Source: G963677325 sp963810555 (GTDB lineage Bacteria > Bacteroidota > Bacteroidia > Bacteroidales > Prolixibacteraceae). From it: a DNA stretch of 64,000 bases. The notes below the pieces were generated by a model that made no database searches, was not told the origin of the DNA, and worked only from the letters and a program-made list of their open reading frames with translations. A program made the translations under genes and the position numbers. The DNA lies in assembly GCA_963810555.1 (NCBI GenBank), contig CAWENX010000001.1, positions 62,001 to 126,000 on the forward strand, read 5' to 3'. Of this stretch, positions 10,046 to 18,201 are shown in pieces. Every line of letters starts with the position of its first letter. The first letter of the stretch is position 1.

Positions 10046-10341
10046 AAAAACGCCTAAAACGAATCGTGTAAATAATTTTACCGGCACCTTTCGACAAAGT
10101 CTGTGCGAATGGTTCTTCGTGCAGATCCGTAAAAGAATAACCCGTCTTTATCCCTTTGACAGATTATAAGATAACAATAGATCCTTTATTCCCTTAGTGG
10201 CAGAATTGAGTCACCCTTTCAACAGTCCTTATTTCCTTATTAATGTGTGATTAAGAGGGAATAATGAACTATAAACACATTCTACTGAGGGAATAGGGGA
10301 ACTCCAATTTTAATATAGTTACAGAAGAAAATGAAAAGGGA
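10046..10341. other. Intergenic region with a 17-bp repeat (10279-10295)
   Basis: No gene seen. ATTCTACTGAGGGAATA at 10279-10295 is repeated exactly at 62434-62450, and a related inverted copy (TTATTCCCTTAGTGGCAGAATTG, in part) lies near 10187-10209, so the two could be ends of a roughly 110-base degraded element. Confidence 0.45.
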
Positions 10342-10500
10342 CTATATCTCCATCAATCTCTTAACCTGTTCGCAATAATTCCTTCCGGTTACAAGTTTTG
10401 TCTGAAGGTTGTCATCCATTTTAAGGATGTAACGGCTGCCGAAATGTTTGTCGATTCCCATAATTCTGTTAATGTTCACGAACAGTGAGCGGTTATCCAT
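10342..10500 (-). pseudogene. LytTR DNA-binding domain, C-terminal fragment
   Basis: Fifty-two codons read MDNRSLFVNINRIMGIDKHF onward and end in VKRLMEI. They match the end of the LytTR protein at 11378-11771 almost residue for residue (KHFGSRYILKMDD, LVTGRNY, QVKRLMEI). The N-terminal two thirds of the LytTR domain are not recoverable, so this is a truncated duplicate. It lies beyond the HEPN/MNT pair from the second copy. Confidence 0.7.
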
Positions 10501-10679
10501 AGAAATTTTTGCCCTTCTATATTTTATACTGATAAAGTAAAAATCGAAATTTCTCCTAATACCTGTTTAAAAGTGAGATACAAGACGTATTTTCCCACGT
10601 TTACTACTTTTTACAGTGGGTTGTCTTTCTTGATTTTACAATGATAAAGTGACACTTAATTTACAACCGATCCTTTTCT

Positions 10680-11018
10680 TTATGTATTCAATAATGAAAT
10701 AATCTCATCTTTCAATTTTGGCAAATGATTGATTACGATACTCCATATCAGATCATCAGATATTTTGTCGTAACTATGAATAATACGATTACGTGTTCCG
10801 ATAATTTTTTGAATATTTGCCAGATAAAAATTACTGTCCCTTTTTAGGATCCTGTTTGCAGCTTACCCAATTATTCCAATATCACGTTCAACAGCCCGTT
10901 TTGTCTTTATATCATTCGTGTAGTTTTCAAATCTCTTTGGCTGATTCTCAAATCAGCTTGCTATCTCTTTTATTGATTGTAACATATCAAAAAGCCAGGT
11001 TTTGATTTCGCTATCCAT
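10680..11018 (-). pseudogene. HEPN-domain (HepT/DUF86-like) toxin, broken by two in-frame stops
   Basis: Reading ATG at 11018 to TAA at 10680 gives 112 codons in one unbroken frame except TGA at codon 22 and TAA at codon 52. The rest matches the HepT-type HEPN family: MDSEIKTWLFDMLQSIKEI at the N-terminus, ERDIGIIG before the second stop, AANRILKRDS after it, and the catalytic RNase motif RNRIIHSY, that is Rx4HxY. The start overlaps the last 8 bases of the MNT gene, the classic toxin-antitoxin coupling. Unlike the frame breaks elsewhere in the window these are stop codons without a frame change, which points to true inactivation. Loss of the toxin while the antitoxin stays open is the expected order of decay. 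Confidence 0.75.
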
Positions 11019-11310
11019 AAATGAGTTGCTTTGATGAATCAATTGACTGTCTAAGATATGGATTGTTTATTGCTTTATCCTCCAATAAATCAACATCCCG
11101 TTTTAACAGATTCTCCAATGAAAACTTTAAATCAAAATAATTATCAGCATAATTATACAGATCAATCTCTTTAAAATCAACAATGAAATCTACATCACTT
11201 TCATTTTGAAATCTCTCAGTGAGTATCGAACCGAAAGCAAATAATCTTCCTACTTTGTGCTTTGAACACAAATCGCGAATCCCATCGATATTTCTTTCAA
11301 TCAAATCCAT
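11011..11310 (-). CDS. MNT-type nucleotidyltransferase, antitoxin of a HEPN/MNT pair
   Basis: Ninety-nine residues from ATG at 11310 (a longer frame exists but has no family sequence). The minimal nucleotidyltransferase motif is intact: FGSILTERFQNESDVDF, that is GSx10DxD, with a third acidic residue later (VDLLE). In characterised HEPN/MNT systems the MNT protein AMPylates the tyrosine of the HEPN RX4HXY motif and neutralises the RNase. Here the partner gene overlaps by 8 bases but carries two stop codons. The pair is flanked on both sides by homologous LytTR fragments. Confidence 0.85.
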   Translation of the reverse strand: MDLIERNIDGIRDLCSKHKVGRLFAFGSILTERFQNESDVDFIVDFKEIDLYNYADNYFDLKFSLENLLKRDVDLLEDKAINNPYLRQSIDSSKQLIYG

Positions 11311-11377
11311 ATAACAAAGATAGTGAAAGTTGATTAAAGTCAAGCTCAGGTTTTAAGGTTCCAATTAAGATTACATT

Positions 11378-11771
11378 TTATATCTCCATCAATTTCTTAA
11401 TCTGTTCGTTGTAATTTCTTCCGGTCACAAGCCTGGTTTGAACAGCATCATCCATTTTAAGGATATACCGGCTGCCGAAATGTTTGTCAATTTCCCTGAT
11501 CCTGCTTGATGTTAACAAGCAGGGAGCGGTGAACACGGATAAATTTTTCAGTAAGTTTTTCTTCAAGGCTTTTAAGTGAAGAATCGCTGAGGTAAGTTTT
11601 GCCGTCTTTTGTGTGAATGGTGACATATTTTTCATCGGCTGAGAAATAGATAATGTCATCAATTTTTATGAAAAGCATCCGGTCGCCCAGTTTTACGGGG
11701 ATATTGGTAATTTCTCCAAATGAAAATTGTAACCATCCCAAAAGAACTAATAGAGAAAAAAGACTTTTCAT
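11378..11771 (-). pseudogene. LytTR DNA-binding domain protein, frame broken, with signal-peptide-like N-terminus
   Basis: The joined frames encode about 130 residues: MKSLFSLLVLLGWLQFSFGE, which looks like a signal peptide or membrane segment, followed directly by a complete LytTR domain (MLFIKIDDIIYFSADEKY, KFIRVHRSLLVNI, then KHFGSRYILKMDD and QIKKLMEI). One extra G near 11505 breaks the frame inside the conserved VNIN-RIREID stretch. There is no receiver domain. LytTR domains bind DNA in the cytoplasm, so a cleaved signal would make no sense; a membrane-anchored regulator or a deletion that fused unrelated sequence is more likely. The closest relative in the window is the 10342-10500 fragment. 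Confidence 0.6.
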
Positions 11772-11967
11772 ATCATTTGAATTTTAGGTTTTCATGCAAA
11801 GAAAACCTTTAGCCATCCAATTTAAAATAATATTCCGACAAACTGCATATTTGGATGGATAAACGGCAAAAATTGGTGCTGCACCGTATAAAAGAATCAG
11901 CACTGCTTATTCAGAATATCTGATCTGACCTTCTTCCCCTTAACATGGCCTATACCATGATAGTATT

Positions 11968-12067
11968 TGCTGTGCATTTTTTGATTATTCACTGTGCATT
12001 TACTGTGTTAAAATAGCACAACAAGTGCACAGCGATAGCACAGCAAGTGCACAGCAATAGCACAGCA
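11968..12067. repeat. Inverted array of 11-nt units (4 + 5), locus A
   Basis: Left arm 11968-12011 is four 11-nt units related to TGCTGTGCATT; right arm 12013-12067 is five units ATAGCACAACA, AGTGCACAGCG, ATAGCACAGCA, AGTGCACAGCA, ATAGCACAGCA, complementary to the left arm. Same design and nearly same sequence as 38405-38506. It sits between the LytTR remnant and the next gene's 3' end. Confidence 0.75.
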
Positions 12068-12183
12068 AACATGGAGAAGATACGATATTGACACTGTTTT
12101 GTCAAAGATGAGGAGTAAGTAAGAGGATTATTCAAAAACCTTCCGGGATATTTATGGATTTTGTGTTTGGGGGGACAAGCAGG

Positions 12184-12999
12184 TTATTTTACATCGAATA
12201 TAAGAACAACAGGCAAATGGTCAGAAACGGCTCTTGCCTCTTTGGGGCTGTTAAATTTCCGGTAAAATGGTATGGCTTGCGATTTCTCAGGTTTTACCTT
12301 TTTCCGGTCAAAAAAGAAGTTGTCAAATTCAGAAGCGAGGCAGTCCCCGTTGATGCATCTGTCGCGCAAAGTGGTTTTCTGATTTTTAAGTGCAGGCAAA
12401 AATCCCATTGCTTTGAGCGGATTAAATACCGAATGGGTTTGCGGGCAGTTGAAATCGCCGCAGAAGATCAGATTGAGAGAAGGATATTCTGAAGGAATGA
12501 ATTTAAAGTATTTGATTTCCGTTTCGGGTTTTGCCGATTTTGTGATGGCATGAAAACAGGCAATGGTAAACTCTTTCCCCTCCTTTTTGAAGGTGGCCAT
12601 ATAAGGTTCGCGTTCAATTTCAAGGCTGTATTTTTTCTCCAGCCACGCATCCCCCATTTTGATTACTTTACTCTTATTCCAGATAAAAGCATACCGCTCC
12701 GATTTATGGGTCGTTGTGGAAGTTGGATCGCTGATCGTGTAATCCCAGCTTTTTCCTTTCCTGTTCATCAAGTCGACGAGTCTGGCTACTGTCTGCGCTC
12801 CGCCGTCGTTTGCAACGACTTCCTGGATAGCTATTATGTCGAAGTTCTGAAGGGTTGTGGCAATGAAATCAAGGGCTTTATCTGTCTTTGAATTTCCCAA
12901 ATTCATCAGGTTCCAGGAACAAACGGATACAGAAGCAATTATATTGTTCGAAAGAAAAACAAAAAGAAAGGTGATAATTATGAAAAGGGGTTTCTTCAT
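12184..12999 (-). CDS. Exported endonuclease/exonuclease/phosphatase-family protein
   Basis: 271 residues with a signal peptide (MKKPLFIIITFLFVFLSN) and DNase I-like fold motifs in order: SVCSWNLMNLG, IIAIQEVV with the catalytic Glu, ERYAFIWNK, FCGDFNCPQ and SDHLPVVLIF. Members cleave phosphodiester or phosphomonoester bonds, often DNA, with a divalent metal; outside the cell nuclease activity for nutrient use is plausible but not shown. It starts 28 bases after the P-type ATPase stop on the same strand, so the two may form an operon. Confidence 0.88.
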   Translation of the reverse strand: MKKPLFIIITFLFVFLSNNIIASVSVCSWNLMNLGNSKTDKALDFIATTLQNFDIIAIQEVVANDGGAQTVARLVDLMNRKGKSWDYTISDPTSTTTHKSERYAFIWNKSKVIKMGDAWLEKKYSLEIEREPYMATFKKEGKEFTIACFHAITKSAKPETEIKYFKFIPSEYPSLNLIFCGDFNCPQTHSVFNPLKAMGFLPALKNQKTTLRDRCINGDCLASEFDNFFFDRKKVKPEKSQAIPFYRKFNSPKEARAVSDHLPVVLIFDVK

Positions 13000-13027
13000 G
13001 GGAATTAATTTTATTTCAGTCCCTGGT

Positions 13028-15961
13028 TTATTGTGTTATATTGGAAAAGTTTGGTTTTTTCGAAAGCATCCTTTTTACTTCCCCTGCCCATAAAACAAGC
13101 GAAGTAGAGGAGATAACCCAAAACCAGTCTTTTAATGAGAGAGGAACAGTACGGAATACCTCACCTCCGAATTCTATAATCAGAATCTGTCCAATCAGAA
13201 TCACCAATGCAGAGAGAACAAAACCACCGCTTCTGCCGAGTTGGTGGAAGGCCGAACCATCGGTTCCCCAGGCTTTGGCATTGAACATGTTCCAGAACTG
13301 GAGGAAAACAAAGATGGTGAAAAAAAGCGTCATATTCCGGTTTGAAAGGGCATTCTGTGACAGATTATCCCATTCGAAGCCTCCGTGACCCTTAAAATAA
13401 AAGATCAGTCCTGCCAGTATTCCTACGAACAGAAGTCCGGCCCCAAGAATATTGAAACGCATGGAAGGAGTTATAATAAAATCGGATGATCGTCTCGGCT
13501 TTTCCTTCATCACCTTTTCTTCGGGCGGCAATGAGGAAAGAGCTCCGGCCGCCAGAGTATCCATGATGAGGTTGATCCAGAGGATTTGAGGAATAGTCAG
13601 AGGAAGTTCACTCCCGAAAACAGATCCGAACAGGACAATCAGAAGCGCTGCGACATTGATTGTAAGCTGGAAAAGGATGAACCGCTGAATGTTCTTGAAG
13701 AGTGAACGCCCCCACATCACTGCAGATGCAATGCTGTTAAAGGAGTCGTCAAGCAGGGTAATGTCGCTTGCTTCCTTTGCAACAGAAGTTCCTGAACCCA
13801 TTGATAAACCCACATGAGCAAAATTAAGGGCCGGGGCGTCATTTGTTCCGTCGCCGGTAACAGCCACAATTGCACCCGCCTTCTGAAGCAGATGAACCAG
13901 TCTTTGCTTATCGGTCGGCCTTGCACGGTACATGATCTTCAGTTGTTTGATTCTCTGAACGGCTTCCTCATCAGTAAGTTTTTCGAATTCAGTGCCTGAA
14001 ATGATGTTTTCTTTTGTGTCGCTATCTTTCCAGATTCCTATTCTTCGGCCAACTTCTGTGCTTGTACCCGAAGTATCGCCGGTGACCATCTTTATTTCAA
14101 TTCCTGCCTCCACACATTTTTGTACTGCGCCGGGAACCTCCTCGCGTACAGGATCTGCAATGGCTGCTATCCCTAAAAAAATAAGATTTGAATTAACCAA
14201 TTTCCCGTTGACTATCCTTTGAGAATCATTTTCTATTATTTCATAGGCAAATCCAAGTGTCCGCATGGCCTGGCTTTGGTAATTCGCCAATAATTCTTCG
14301 ACATCACCTTTAACTGATTCTACCGGTTTTAATCCCTGCTCAGTGAGTGCCTGCCTGCATTTTGACAGCACAATTTCAGGAGCACCTTTTATATACAAAA
14401 TCCTCTTTCCCAGGAAAGGGGAATCCGCGATGGTTGCCATGTACTTTCTTTCCGTTGAAAATGTCAGTTGCTCAGCAATCGCAGCCTCTTCACGGATATC
14501 AAGATAATTGATGTTATGGCTGTGAAGCCATAGCAAAAGGGCGGCCTCTGTCGGATTGCCCAGCGTCCGGATATGCTTTGGATTCGAGAAATCAAGGTAA
14601 GCGGTTGAATTAATCGAAATATTTTCCCTGATCAGGCTGCTGATCTCATTATCATCTTCAATCTTTCCTTTCAACGCTAAAAAATCGGTATGTGCTACCT
14701 GCATCTGGTTCTGGGTCAGGGTGCCGGTTTTATCGGTGCAGATGACTGTAGCCGCGCCGATTGTTTCGCAGGCATGCATCTTTCGTACAAGATTATTTGT
14801 CTTAAGCATTTTCCTCATACTCAGAGCAAGGCTGAGCGTTACGCTCATTGGCAGACCTTCGGGAACTGCCACAACAATCAAAGCAACCGCCACCATGAAA
14901 TAGTAAAGAATTCTTTGGGCGGTCTCAGGGCTGATCCATGATTGGGGATTAAATGGATCAATCCCTGCAAGCATTCCCAAAATACCTGAAACGATAAAGA
15001 CCAGTATTCCGAATCCCATCCATTTCAGCCAGTTTCCCTCTTTAATGCTTTTGGGAAGATCTTTTGGTTTACCAAGCAAATCGAAAGCATCATAAACAAT
15101 CGGCATCCAGACTTTAATAAGCGCTATCATGACTGAAAGCATCACGATCCCGATGGACCCGAGCTGTTTTAATGTGTAAACGAAATTCCCGAAGAAAATA
15201 TCCTTAACAAAAAGCGATATAAAGGTCAAAGCTGCAAGTGAGAACCCAACAACACCTATAAATTTTGATAGTCTTTCAAGCTGACTGTTTAAGGGTGTAA
15301 CCTCACCATTGAACTGGGTCGCTTCGATAGCCATCTTACCGAATTCAGTGGCATCGCCAACATTTCTGACTTCCAGAATCCCATGGCCGTCCATCACTTT
15401 AGTTCCGCGCATTGCATGGTTGGAGGGATACATTGAGTCCGCATCAAAACCTTCGGTATCAGTCGTTTTATCGGTAAGAGGTTCTCCTGTCAGGCACGAC
15501 TCATCGATCTGGAGGGATACTGCCTGCAGAAGCTCTCCGTCGGCAGGAACTTCTTCACCGGTGCTCAGTATAATGATATCACCCACAACAATATCCTTCC
15601 TCGGGACTTCGCAGACATTGGAGTTGCGGATCACCTTGACCGGCGTATCATCATTCACCTGGTTAAGGATATCAAATTTACGTCCGGCATCGGCTTCAAA
15701 CCAGAAAGCAACACCGGTAGCTAAGAAGATTGCGCAGAAAATGCCGATTGTTTCGGTGAACTCCTTATGGATAAACGAGATACCTAAAGAAAGAAATGCG
15801 GCAATCAGAAGAATACGGATCACGGGATCGCGGAATTTTTCAAGATACAGTTTCCACAACGGATCGCGTTTAGGAGGGGTAAGGATATTTGGTCCGTGAA
15901 GTCTGCGGCTCTCCAGAACCTGCTCGTCTGTAAGTCCCGAGAAATGTTTTTTGTGTTCCAT
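13028..15961 (-). CDS. Calcium-type P-type ATPase (plasma-membrane Ca2+-ATPase class)
   Basis: 977 residues, unbroken. Order: N-terminal cation-ATPase domain, TM1-2, actuator domain with SCLTGEPL (TGE motif), a long insertion of about 100 residues between TM3 and TM4, PEGLP at about residues 367-371, phosphorylation site DKTGTLT with Asp410, nucleotide domain (KGAPE), hinge TGDGTNDAPAL, and TM6 NLIMDTLAAG. PEGLP plus the Asn and Asp of NLIMD are the single calcium site of PMCA-type pumps. It should export Ca2+ (possibly Mn2+). The gene is upstream of the exported phosphodiesterase-like gene and divergent from gdhA. Confidence 0.93.
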   Translation of the reverse strand: MEHKKHFSGLTDEQVLESRRLHGPNILTPPKRDPLWKLYLEKFRDPVIRILLIAAFLSLGISFIHKEFTETIGIFCAIFLATGVAFWFEADAGRKFDILNQVNDDTPVKVIRNSNVCEVPRKDIVVGDIIILSTGEEVPADGELLQAVSLQIDESCLTGEPLTDKTTDTEGFDADSMYPSNHAMRGTKVMDGHGILEVRNVGDATEFGKMAIEATQFNGEVTPLNSQLERLSKFIGVVGFSLAALTFISLFVKDIFFGNFVYTLKQLGSIGIVMLSVMIALIKVWMPIVYDAFDLLGKPKDLPKSIKEGNWLKWMGFGILVFIVSGILGMLAGIDPFNPQSWISPETAQRILYYFMVAVALIVVAVPEGLPMSVTLSLALSMRKMLKTNNLVRKMHACETIGAATVICTDKTGTLTQNQMQVAHTDFLALKGKIEDDNEISSLIRENISINSTAYLDFSNPKHIRTLGNPTEAALLLWLHSHNINYLDIREEAAIAEQLTFSTERKYMATIADSPFLGKRILYIKGAPEIVLSKCRQALTEQGLKPVESVKGDVEELLANYQSQAMRTLGFAYEIIENDSQRIVNGKLVNSNLIFLGIAAIADPVREEVPGAVQKCVEAGIEIKMVTGDTSGTSTEVGRRIGIWKDSDTKENIISGTEFEKLTDEEAVQRIKQLKIMYRARPTDKQRLVHLLQKAGAIVAVTGDGTNDAPALNFAHVGLSMGSGTSVAKEASDITLLDDSFNSIASAVMWGRSLFKNIQRFILFQLTINVAALLIVLFGSVFGSELPLTIPQILWINLIMDTLAAGALSSLPPEEKVMKEKPRRSSDFIITPSMRFNILGAGLLFVGILAGLIFYFKGHGGFEWDNLSQNALSNRNMTLFFTIFVFLQFWNMFNAKAWGTDGSAFHQLGRSGGFVLSALVILIGQILIIEFGGEVFRTVPLSLKDWFWVISSTSLVLWAGEVKRMLSKKPNFSNITQ

Positions 15962-16025
15962 TAAGTGTAAATGCTTATCTCCTATCCGGTATATTTTTAT
16001 GCCATTGGTAACCGTTTTATGTTTA

Positions 16026-16033
16026 CAAATATA
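16026..16033 (-). promoter_or_regulatory. Possible -7 element (TATATTTG) for the P-type ATPase gene
   Basis: Minus-strand TATATTTG fits TAnnTTTG, 65 bases before the ATPase start; no TTTG at the expected upstream distance, so only a partial match. Confidence 0.35.
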
Positions 16034-16295
16034 CTAATTCCCAGGCATTCCTGAAGAGAAAAGCCTGACTTGAAGTCACAACAATAAATAATCAGAAGTC
16101 TAAATAGTTGCCGTTCAAAGTCAATTGGTTAATCAGGATCAGAAAATTGGTTGACCCTGTAACCGGTTTTTTAACTATGTAAGAATAAGACAGAAGGGTT
16201 CCTTAGGGATACAAATTAATGTATTAATTTATAGGTTTACTCAAATAAAATACTTAAATTACATTAATTATATTAACCAATTAATCCGTTGAAAT

Positions 16296-17651
16296 ATGAG
16301 CAGTGAAGCAGAAATGTACGTTAAGAATTTCATGTCGAATCTGATAGCCAAAAATCCTCATGAAGTTGAATTTCATCAGGCTGTACATGAAGTAGTTGAG
16401 AGCCTGGCACCGTTTCTTCTGAAAAATCCGGTTTACACTAAACTGAAAATCCTTGAAAGAATGACTGAGCCGGAAAGGGTTATCCTTTTCAGGGTGCCAT
16501 GGATTAACGACAGAGGCGAGGTTGAGATCAACAAGGGCTATCGCGTCCAGATGAACAGCGCCATAGGGCCTTATAAGGGCGGGCTGCGTTTTCACTTTTC
16601 TGTAAATCTCAGCATCCTTAAGTTCCTTGCTTTCGAGCAGGTGTTAAAAAACAGTTTAACGACTCTTCCAATGGGGGGAGGCAAGGGAGGATCGGATTTT
16701 GATCCGAAGGGTAAATCGGATAATGAGATCATGAGATTCTGCCAATCCTTTATGACAGAACTTTACCGCCACATTGGTCCTGATACGGATGTCCCCGCAG
16801 GCGATATAGGTGTCGGCGGTCGTGAAATCGGATTTCTATACGGACAGTACAAAAGAATTTGCAATGAGTTTACAGGTACACTGACCGGTAAAGGATTTGA
16901 CTGGGGAGGGAGTTATCTGCGCCCTGAAGCGACCGGTTATGGTACAACCTACTTTGCCGAGGAAATGCTTCAGACAAGGGGGCAATCGATAAGCGGGAAA
17001 ACAGTAGCCATATCGGGATCCGGTAACGTTGCCCAGTTCGCGGTACAAAAGGTGAATCAGCTTGGGGGGAAGGTGGTTACTCTTTCCGATTCAAACGGAT
17101 ATATATTTGATTCTGAAGGTATTTCTGCCGAGAAGCTGGCCTATGTGATGGAACTCAAGAATGTCAGGTATGGCAGGATAAAAGAATATGCTGAGGAATA
17201 TCCTGGTGCGGTTTATTATGAGAATAAGCGGCCGTGGGGAGTAAAGTGTCATATTGCCCTGCCATGCGCCACGCAAAATGAGGTGAGCGCAGATGAAGCA
17301 AAGACTTTGGTTTCGAACGGCTGTTTCTGTGTTGCTGAAGGGGCAAATATGCCTTCAACTCCTGAAGCCATTGAGGTTTTTCATCAGAATAAAATTCTTT
17401 ACGGACCCGGTAAAGCAGCAAATGCGGGAGGGGTGGCCACATCAGGTCTTGAAATGGCTCAGAATTCCATGCGCCTAAAATGGACCCCCGAGGAGGTGGA
17501 TGACAGACTTCATACTATCATGAAAAATATTCATGATACCTGCGTAAAATATGGAAGGCAGGATGACGGTTATATCAATTATGAAATCGGCGCCAATATA
17601 GGAGGATTTATCAAAGTTGCCCATGCCATGATAGATCAGGGGCTGGTTTGA
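16296..17651 (+). CDS. gdhA: NADP-type glutamate dehydrogenase (hexameric)
   Basis: 451 residues, the usual length of the hexameric bacterial enzyme. It aminates 2-oxoglutarate to glutamate with ammonium. Key segments: PYKGGLRFHFSVN, PMGGGKGGSDFDPKG with the catalytic lysine, DTDVPAGDIGVGGREIG with the catalytic Asp, the Rossmann motif SGSGNVAQFA and the AEGANMPSTPEA segment. Coenzyme preference is from overall family resemblance, not a decisive residue. It is followed by a Rho-independent terminator, so it is probably monocistronic. It supplies glutamate for the arginine and proline genes further along. Confidence 0.95.
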   Translation: MSSEAEMYVKNFMSNLIAKNPHEVEFHQAVHEVVESLAPFLLKNPVYTKLKILERMTEPERVILFRVPWINDRGEVEINKGYRVQMNSAIGPYKGGLRFHFSVNLSILKFLAFEQVLKNSLTTLPMGGGKGGSDFDPKGKSDNEIMRFCQSFMTELYRHIGPDTDVPAGDIGVGGREIGFLYGQYKRICNEFTGTLTGKGFDWGGSYLRPEATGYGTTYFAEEMLQTRGQSISGKTVAISGSGNVAQFAVQKVNQLGGKVVTLSDSNGYIFDSEGISAEKLAYVMELKNVRYGRIKEYAEEYPGAVYYENKRPWGVKCHIALPCATQNEVSADEAKTLVSNGCFCVAEGANMPSTPEAIEVFHQNKILYGPGKAANAGGVATSGLEMAQNSMRLKWTPEEVDDRLHTIMKNIHDTCVKYGRQDDGYINYEIGANIGGFIKVAHAMIDQGLV

Positions 17652-17675
17652 TCATATTGTTTATTTGCAATGAGA

Positions 17676-17706
17676 AGAGGGTATCGATGGCAGTATCCTC
17701 TTTTTT
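17676..17706 (+). terminator. gdhA: Rho-independent terminator after gdhA
   Basis: AGAGGGTA pairs with TATCCTCT (8 bp, one G-U) around a 10-base loop, followed by six T residues; 25 bases after the gdhA stop. Confidence 0.75.
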
Positions 17707-17753
17707 GTTCTGATAGGTTGCAAATGAAGGGATGGCAAGAAAAAGAGTTAATC

Positions 17754-17778
17754 TGAGACACACGCCATGCGTCTCTAC
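17754..17778. repeat. Palindromic repeat of the GTAGAGACGC type
   Basis: Reads TGAGACACACGCCATGCGTCTCTAC; on the other strand GTAGAGACGCATGGCG-type. Imperfect hairpin GAGAC...GTCTC. A relative lies inside mfd at 49763-49790. Confidence 0.65.
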
Positions 17779-18019
17779 AAAATAGAAGGTATATATATAA
17801 GTTGACATTAAAGTTGGGGGTATCTGCAATGAGTTTGGATTCGTTTAGTCGTAATAAAAGCAATACAATTAGGGATATCCTCTTTTTGAGAACCGGACAT
17901 TTTATTTTTTCAAATGTTCAGTTCACGGAAGAATGGCAAAAAAATTAAAATGGTCAAATTTTTGGGACCAGATTACTAAAAAACTTATCAATGTCATTTA
18001 TGTGAAGGCAAATATCCGA

Positions 18020-18100
18020 GGCGATACTATGGGCTGACGATATATCGCCACAATGGAGATGATTTTAGGTCGATTGGGCAGGGGTGAACCCTGCCCCTAC
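18020..18100. repeat. Two further palindromic elements between gdhA and carB
   Basis: 18020-18049 begins GGCGATACTA and ends TATATCGCC, giving a GGCGATA/TATCGCC stem. 18076-18100 reads GGGCAGGGGTGAACCCTGCC plus CCTAC, a GGGCAGGG/CCCTGCCC hairpin of a kind found dispersed in many bacterial genomes. No gene lies in the rest of 17707-18201. Confidence 0.6.
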
Positions 18101-18201
18101 AATGTCGCCTATAGGGATCAGGAATAAAACGTTACAAATTCAAAACCTTTATCCCTTTAATACAACCAAAGGGGAGCAAGGAAGGATAGGATACAAAATG
18201 T

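Noticed and set aside
10680..11018. Recoding of UGA in the HEPN gene (UGA read as an amino acid)
   Set aside because: The same gene also has a TAA in frame, and TGA is used as a normal stop by many intact genes here (carA neighbours, proB, argC region, MMPL).
10342..11771. Composite transposon bounded by the LytTR duplicates
   Set aside because: No transposase or terminal inverted repeats were found; the duplicates are coding fragments, not insertion sequences.
11968..12067. CRISPR-like array from the regularly spaced short repeats
   Set aside because: Units are 11 nt with no unique spacers, and the array is inverted about its centre; there are no cas genes in the window.
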